This document shows positions 58,602 to 64,000 of a stretch of 64,000 nucleotides of DNA, piece by piece. The DNA is from Phenylobacterium parvum (GTDB lineage: Bacteria > Pseudomonadota > Alphaproteobacteria > Caulobacterales > Caulobacteraceae), in contig NZ_CP029479.1 in the NCBI RefSeq assembly GCF_003150835.1, positions 1,674,001 to 1,738,000 of the forward strand, in the 5' to 3' direction. The notes beneath the pieces were generated by a model, which saw only the letters and a program-made list of their open reading frames with translations, was not told where the DNA came from and did no database searches. Positions within the stretch are counted from its first letter, which is position 1. Every line of letters begins with the position of its first letter. Made by a program: the position numbers and the translations under genes.

Positions 58602-59655
58602 CCCGCGCAGAGCGCATCGCCGCCCTCAAGGCCGCCTCCCGGGAGCGCATCCTGGTCCTCGACGGCTCCTGGGGCGTCATGATCCAGAAGCGCGGCCTCG
58701 ACGAGGCTGACTACCGGGGCGACCGCTTCGCCGGCCATCCCGGCCAGCTGAAGGGCAACAACGACCTCCTCTGCATCACCCGTCCGGACATCATCACCGA
58801 GCTGCACGACGCCTATTTCGGCGCCGGGGCGGACATCTCCGAGACCAATACCTTCTCGGCCACCACCATCGCCCAGGCGGACTACGGCCTGGAGGCAGCG
58901 GTGCGGGACATCAACCTGGAGGGCGCCCGCCTGGCGCGGGCCTCCGCCGACCGCTGGACCGCCGCCGAGCCGCACAAGCCCCGCTTTGTGGCCGGCTCCA
59001 TCGGGCCGCTGAACAAGATGCTGTCCATGTCGCCGGACGTGAACGACCCCGGCGCCCGCTCGGTCACCTTCAAGGAGGTCTACCAGGCCTATCGCGAGCA
59101 GGTCATCGCCCTGAACGAGGGCGGGGTCGACCTCTACCTGGTCGAGACCATCACCGACACGCTGAACTGCAAGGCGGCCATCAAGGCCATCCTGGACCTC
59201 GAGGACGAGGGCTACGAGCCCCTGCCGATCTGGATCTCGGGCACCATCACGGACCGGTCGGGGCGCACCCTCTCCGGCCAGACCGTCGAGGCTTTCTGGA
59301 ACTCCGTCCGCCACGCCCGGCCCTTCGCCATTGGCCTGAACTGCGCCCTGGGCGCGGACCTGATGCGCCCCCACATCGCCGAGTTGTCCCGGGTGGCCGA
59401 CACCCTGGTCAGCGCCTATCCCAACGCGGGCCTGCCCAACGCCATGGGCGAGTATGACGAGCAGCCCCACGAGACCGGGCACTCGCTGCACCAGTGGGCC
59501 GAGGACGGCATCGTCAACATCGTCGGCGGCTGCTGCGGCACGACGCCGGAGCACATCGCCCACGTGGCCCGGGCGGTGCAGGGCCTCAGCCCGCGCAAGC
59601 CAGCCGAGCGCCCGCGCGCCATGCGCCTGTCCGGGCTGGAGCCCCTGGAGCTGTC

Positions 59656-59659
<4 letters not shown>
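58598..59659 (+). CDS. metH: Methionine synthase, homocysteine-binding part (split MetH, N-terminal)
   Basis: A 353-residue protein equal to the first module of E. coli Met[14 protein letters not shown] and [17 protein letters not shown] give the barrel, and the zinc-binding cysteines lie in [14 protein letters not shown] and [14 protein letters not shown]. It binds homocysteine through zinc. It is coupled by a 4-bp overlap to the gene for the remaining modules, so the two proteins work as one methionine synthase. The start overlaps the metallo-beta-lactamase stop. Confidence 0.94.
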
Positions 59660-62309
<2,650 letters not shown>

Positions 62310-62313
<4 letters not shown>

Positions 62314-63542
62314 CCGTGGCGGCGGCGAAGTCCCGGGACTTCAACCGCCTCTGGGCGGCGCAAGCCATCTCGGCCTTCGGCGCCCGCATCGCCCGGGAAG
62401 GCCTGCCCATCGCCGCCATCACGACCCTGGCCGCCTCTCCCGCCTCGCTGGGCCTGCTGTCGGCCCTGACCGGGCTCGCCTCCCTCGGGCTGGGCCTGTC
62501 AGCAGGCGGGTGGGTAGACCGCCAGCCGCGGCGCCGGGTCCTCGTCGCCATGAACCTGGTCCGGGCCGCAGCCCTCGCCGTCATTCCCCTGGCGGCCCTG
62601 GCGGGGTTCCTGACCCTACCGATGATCCTGGCTTCGGGAACCGTCATCGCAGGCGCCAGCACCGTCTTCATCATGGCCGAGCACGCCATTCTGCCGGGCC
62701 TCGTGGCGAAGGAGCACCTACTGGGCGCCAACGCCCGCCTTTCAGCTACGGACTCCGTGGCGGAGATCGGCGGGCCCGCCCTGGCCGGCGTTCTCTTTCA
62801 ACTCCTGACCGCGCCCCTGGCCGTGGCGGCGACGGCGATGACCTGGCTGGGATCCGCCTTCCTGGTGCTTCGGATCCGTGGCGAGCGGCCGCCCGTTCCG
62901 GAGGCGAGCGGCGCCGAGCCCGGCCTGTCTGTCCTCTCCGGCTTCCGGACCGCCTGGGCGGACCCCGAGGTCCGGGTCCTCTTCCTCATCCAGCTCGCCT
63001 GGGGCCTGACCGGCGGCGTCTTCGGCAGCCTCTACGTCCTGTTCGCGCTGAAGACGCTGCACTTGCCGACGGGCCTGTTGGGCCTGGCCATCGCCTGCGG
63101 GGGCCTCGGCGCCCTGGCCGGCGCGGCGGCGGGCCCGGCCCTGGAGCGGCGGCTGGGCGCCGGCCGGACCCTGACCCTGGTCCTGCTGCTGGGCGGGCTG
63201 GTGAACCTGGCCATCGGCCTGGCGCCCGCCGGCGTCCGGGGCGGCATGACGGCGCTGGTCGCCACCCGGTTCCTGGGCGACCTCTTCGGGGTGACCGCCA
63301 TGATCCTGATGTCGAGCCTGAGGCAGGCGCGGATCGAGGCCGATCACCTGGGCCGGGTGTCAGGGGTGTTCGAGGCAGCCGCAGGCGGAATGGCGGTGGT
63401 CGGCGCCCTCGGCGGGGCCCTGCTGGCGGAGGCGGCGGGCGTCCGCACGGCCATGCTGGCGGCGGCCATCCTCAGCCTCGCCCTGCCCGCCCTGTGCGCC
63501 GCCAGCCCCCTGGCGCGGGCGCGGCTTCCGGTGAGCGGGTGA
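62310..63542 (+). CDS. MFS transporter, last gene of the methionine operon
   Basis: A 410-residue carrier with 12 predicted membrane segments. [46 protein letters not shown] and [11 protein letters not shown] follow the pattern of MFS_3 (enterobactin/macrolide-type) exporters. It starts at a GTG whose GTGA overlaps the metH stop by 4 bp, so it is co-translated with methionine synthase. Substrate unknown. Confidence 0.88.
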
Positions 63543-63570
63543 GCCCAGCCTCGAGACGATTTGGAACTGA

Positions 63571-63642
63571 CGACATCGGCTGAAGGGGATGTCGGCGACT
63601 TGAAGTTGAAGACCACAACCTCTCGAAGGCGCTCCACCTTCG
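63571..63642. terminator. Tandem hairpins between convergent genes
   Basis: CGACATC-10 nt-GATGTCG (63571-63594) and CGAAGG-7 nt-CCTTCG (63624-63642) lie between the MFS stop at 63542 and the convergent TetR stop at 63653. Either may end one of the two transcripts. Stems are short and there is no U-run, so the call is modest. Confidence 0.42.
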
Positions 63643-63652
63643 GGCTCTGACA

Positions 63653-64000
63653 CTAACCACCGAGGTCCGATGTCCCTTGCCCTCGCCAAGGCCGCGTCGC
63701 CAGGCACAACGCCGCTTCGCGGCCTTCGCGCATCAAGCGCTCGGCCGCCAGGTCGTCGGTTTCGATCCGCATGAGCTGAAGAACGCCCATCATCAATGCA
63801 AACACCGCGCCGGCCCGGGACGTCCGATCGCCAGCGTCGCCGCCCTCCGGCAGCAGATCGGCAATAAGCTGGATGAGACGGCCAGACTGAATTCCGAAGC
63901 GCGCACGGGTGTCGAGACCTTCCCGAGCAATCTCAGGCGCCAGCGAAGCCGCGGTGCAACCCATGCCAACGGAAGATCGGTGGCGCTCGCGCAGGTAGGT
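63653..64000 (-). CDS. TetR-family regulator, C-terminal part
   Basis: The gene enters from the right edge, so only the last ~115 residues are seen, beginning YLRERHRSSVGMGCTAASLAPEIA. The GCxxASLAxE element followed by FALMMGVLQLMRIETDDLAAERLM is typical of the effector domain of TetR regulators in the TetR_C_33-like group. The HTH is outside the window. An internal ATG at 63964 is not the start, since the frame stays open and family-like upstream. Confidence 0.8.
   Translation of the reverse strand, partial: TYLRERHRSSVGMGCTAASLAPEIAREGLDTRARFGIQSGRLIQLIADLLPEGGDAGDRTSRAGAVFALMMGVLQLMRIETDDLAAERLMREGREAALCLATRPWRGQGTSDLGG

Overview
This is a high-GC, densely packed chromosomal window from an alphaproteobacterium, most likely a caulobacter relative such as Phenylobacterium or Caulobacter. 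The pointers are strong G/C third-position bias, many 4-bp ATGA/GTGA gene overlaps, a heme-PAS FixL with FixJ, a FixK-type regulator and a receiver-only protein, a methionine synthase split into two genes, a TonB-dependent receptor, and a chromosomal VirB cluster. This assignment is inference from gene content; no rRNA or taxonomic marker is present. There are no insertion sequences, prophage genes or CRISPR arrays, and no gene-free stretch exceeds 300 bases.

Layout. 1-3537: the start of an arylesterase (minus strand) diverges from a YbbA/YbbP-type ABC exporter. 3567-7651: a methyltransferase, an arsenic operon (arsR-arsC-aquaporin, minus strand), a 2-oxoglutarate dioxygenase and an ankyrin protein. 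7914-15434: a tripartite drug efflux operon (HlyD/EmrA-like, outer-membrane factor, EmrB-like), a second MFS carrier, an aminoglycoside phosphotransferase-like protein, a tiny membrane protein and a fatty-acid desaturase. 15431-18720: two acyl-CoA dehydrogenases plus a GFA protein, and a divergent SDR. 18751-23106: a Pho box in front of a surface lipoprotein and a TonB-dependent receptor. 23166-30680: a tightly overlapping type IV secretion cluster, virB1-2-3-4-6-9-10-11, with no virB5, virB7, virB8, virD4 or relaxase gene. 30872-39938: a catabolic-looking block of enoyl-CoA hydratase, two related CrtC/AttH-like proteins, an SRPBCC protein, a DsbA-like protein, a DUF2855-like protein, a small membrane protein, a haloalkane dehalogenase and an unknown membrane protein, then a COQ4-like protein with a TetR regulator and a perfect-arm palindrome in the divergent promoter. 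40003-42704: tRNA-Arg(CCU), an exported protein, a GPH-type sugar transporter and a PAS-like protein.

42701-50772 is an oxygen-limitation island: PfkB kinase, host-attachment-family protein, small lipoprotein, cytochrome c lipoprotein and beta-CASP nuclease on the minus strand; fixK, a universal stress protein, fixL, fixJ and a receiver-only protein on the plus strand. 50865-55827 holds housekeeping and accessory genes: LOG, TPR, EamA, aldo-keto reductase and class-III aminotransferase. 55869-63542 is a six-gene overlapping methionine operon starting at an 18-bp perfect palindrome: HTH-methyltransferase regulator, metF, subclass-B3-like metallo-beta-lactamase, metH part 1, metH part 2, MFS carrier. 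The window ends inside a TetR gene on the minus strand.

The observations I rate highest are the reduced VirB cluster, the Pho-box-controlled lipoprotein/TonB pair with an intercistronic hairpin, the metallo-beta-lactamase locked into the methionine operon, and the uncharacterised TetR/COQ4/dehalogenase catabolic block.
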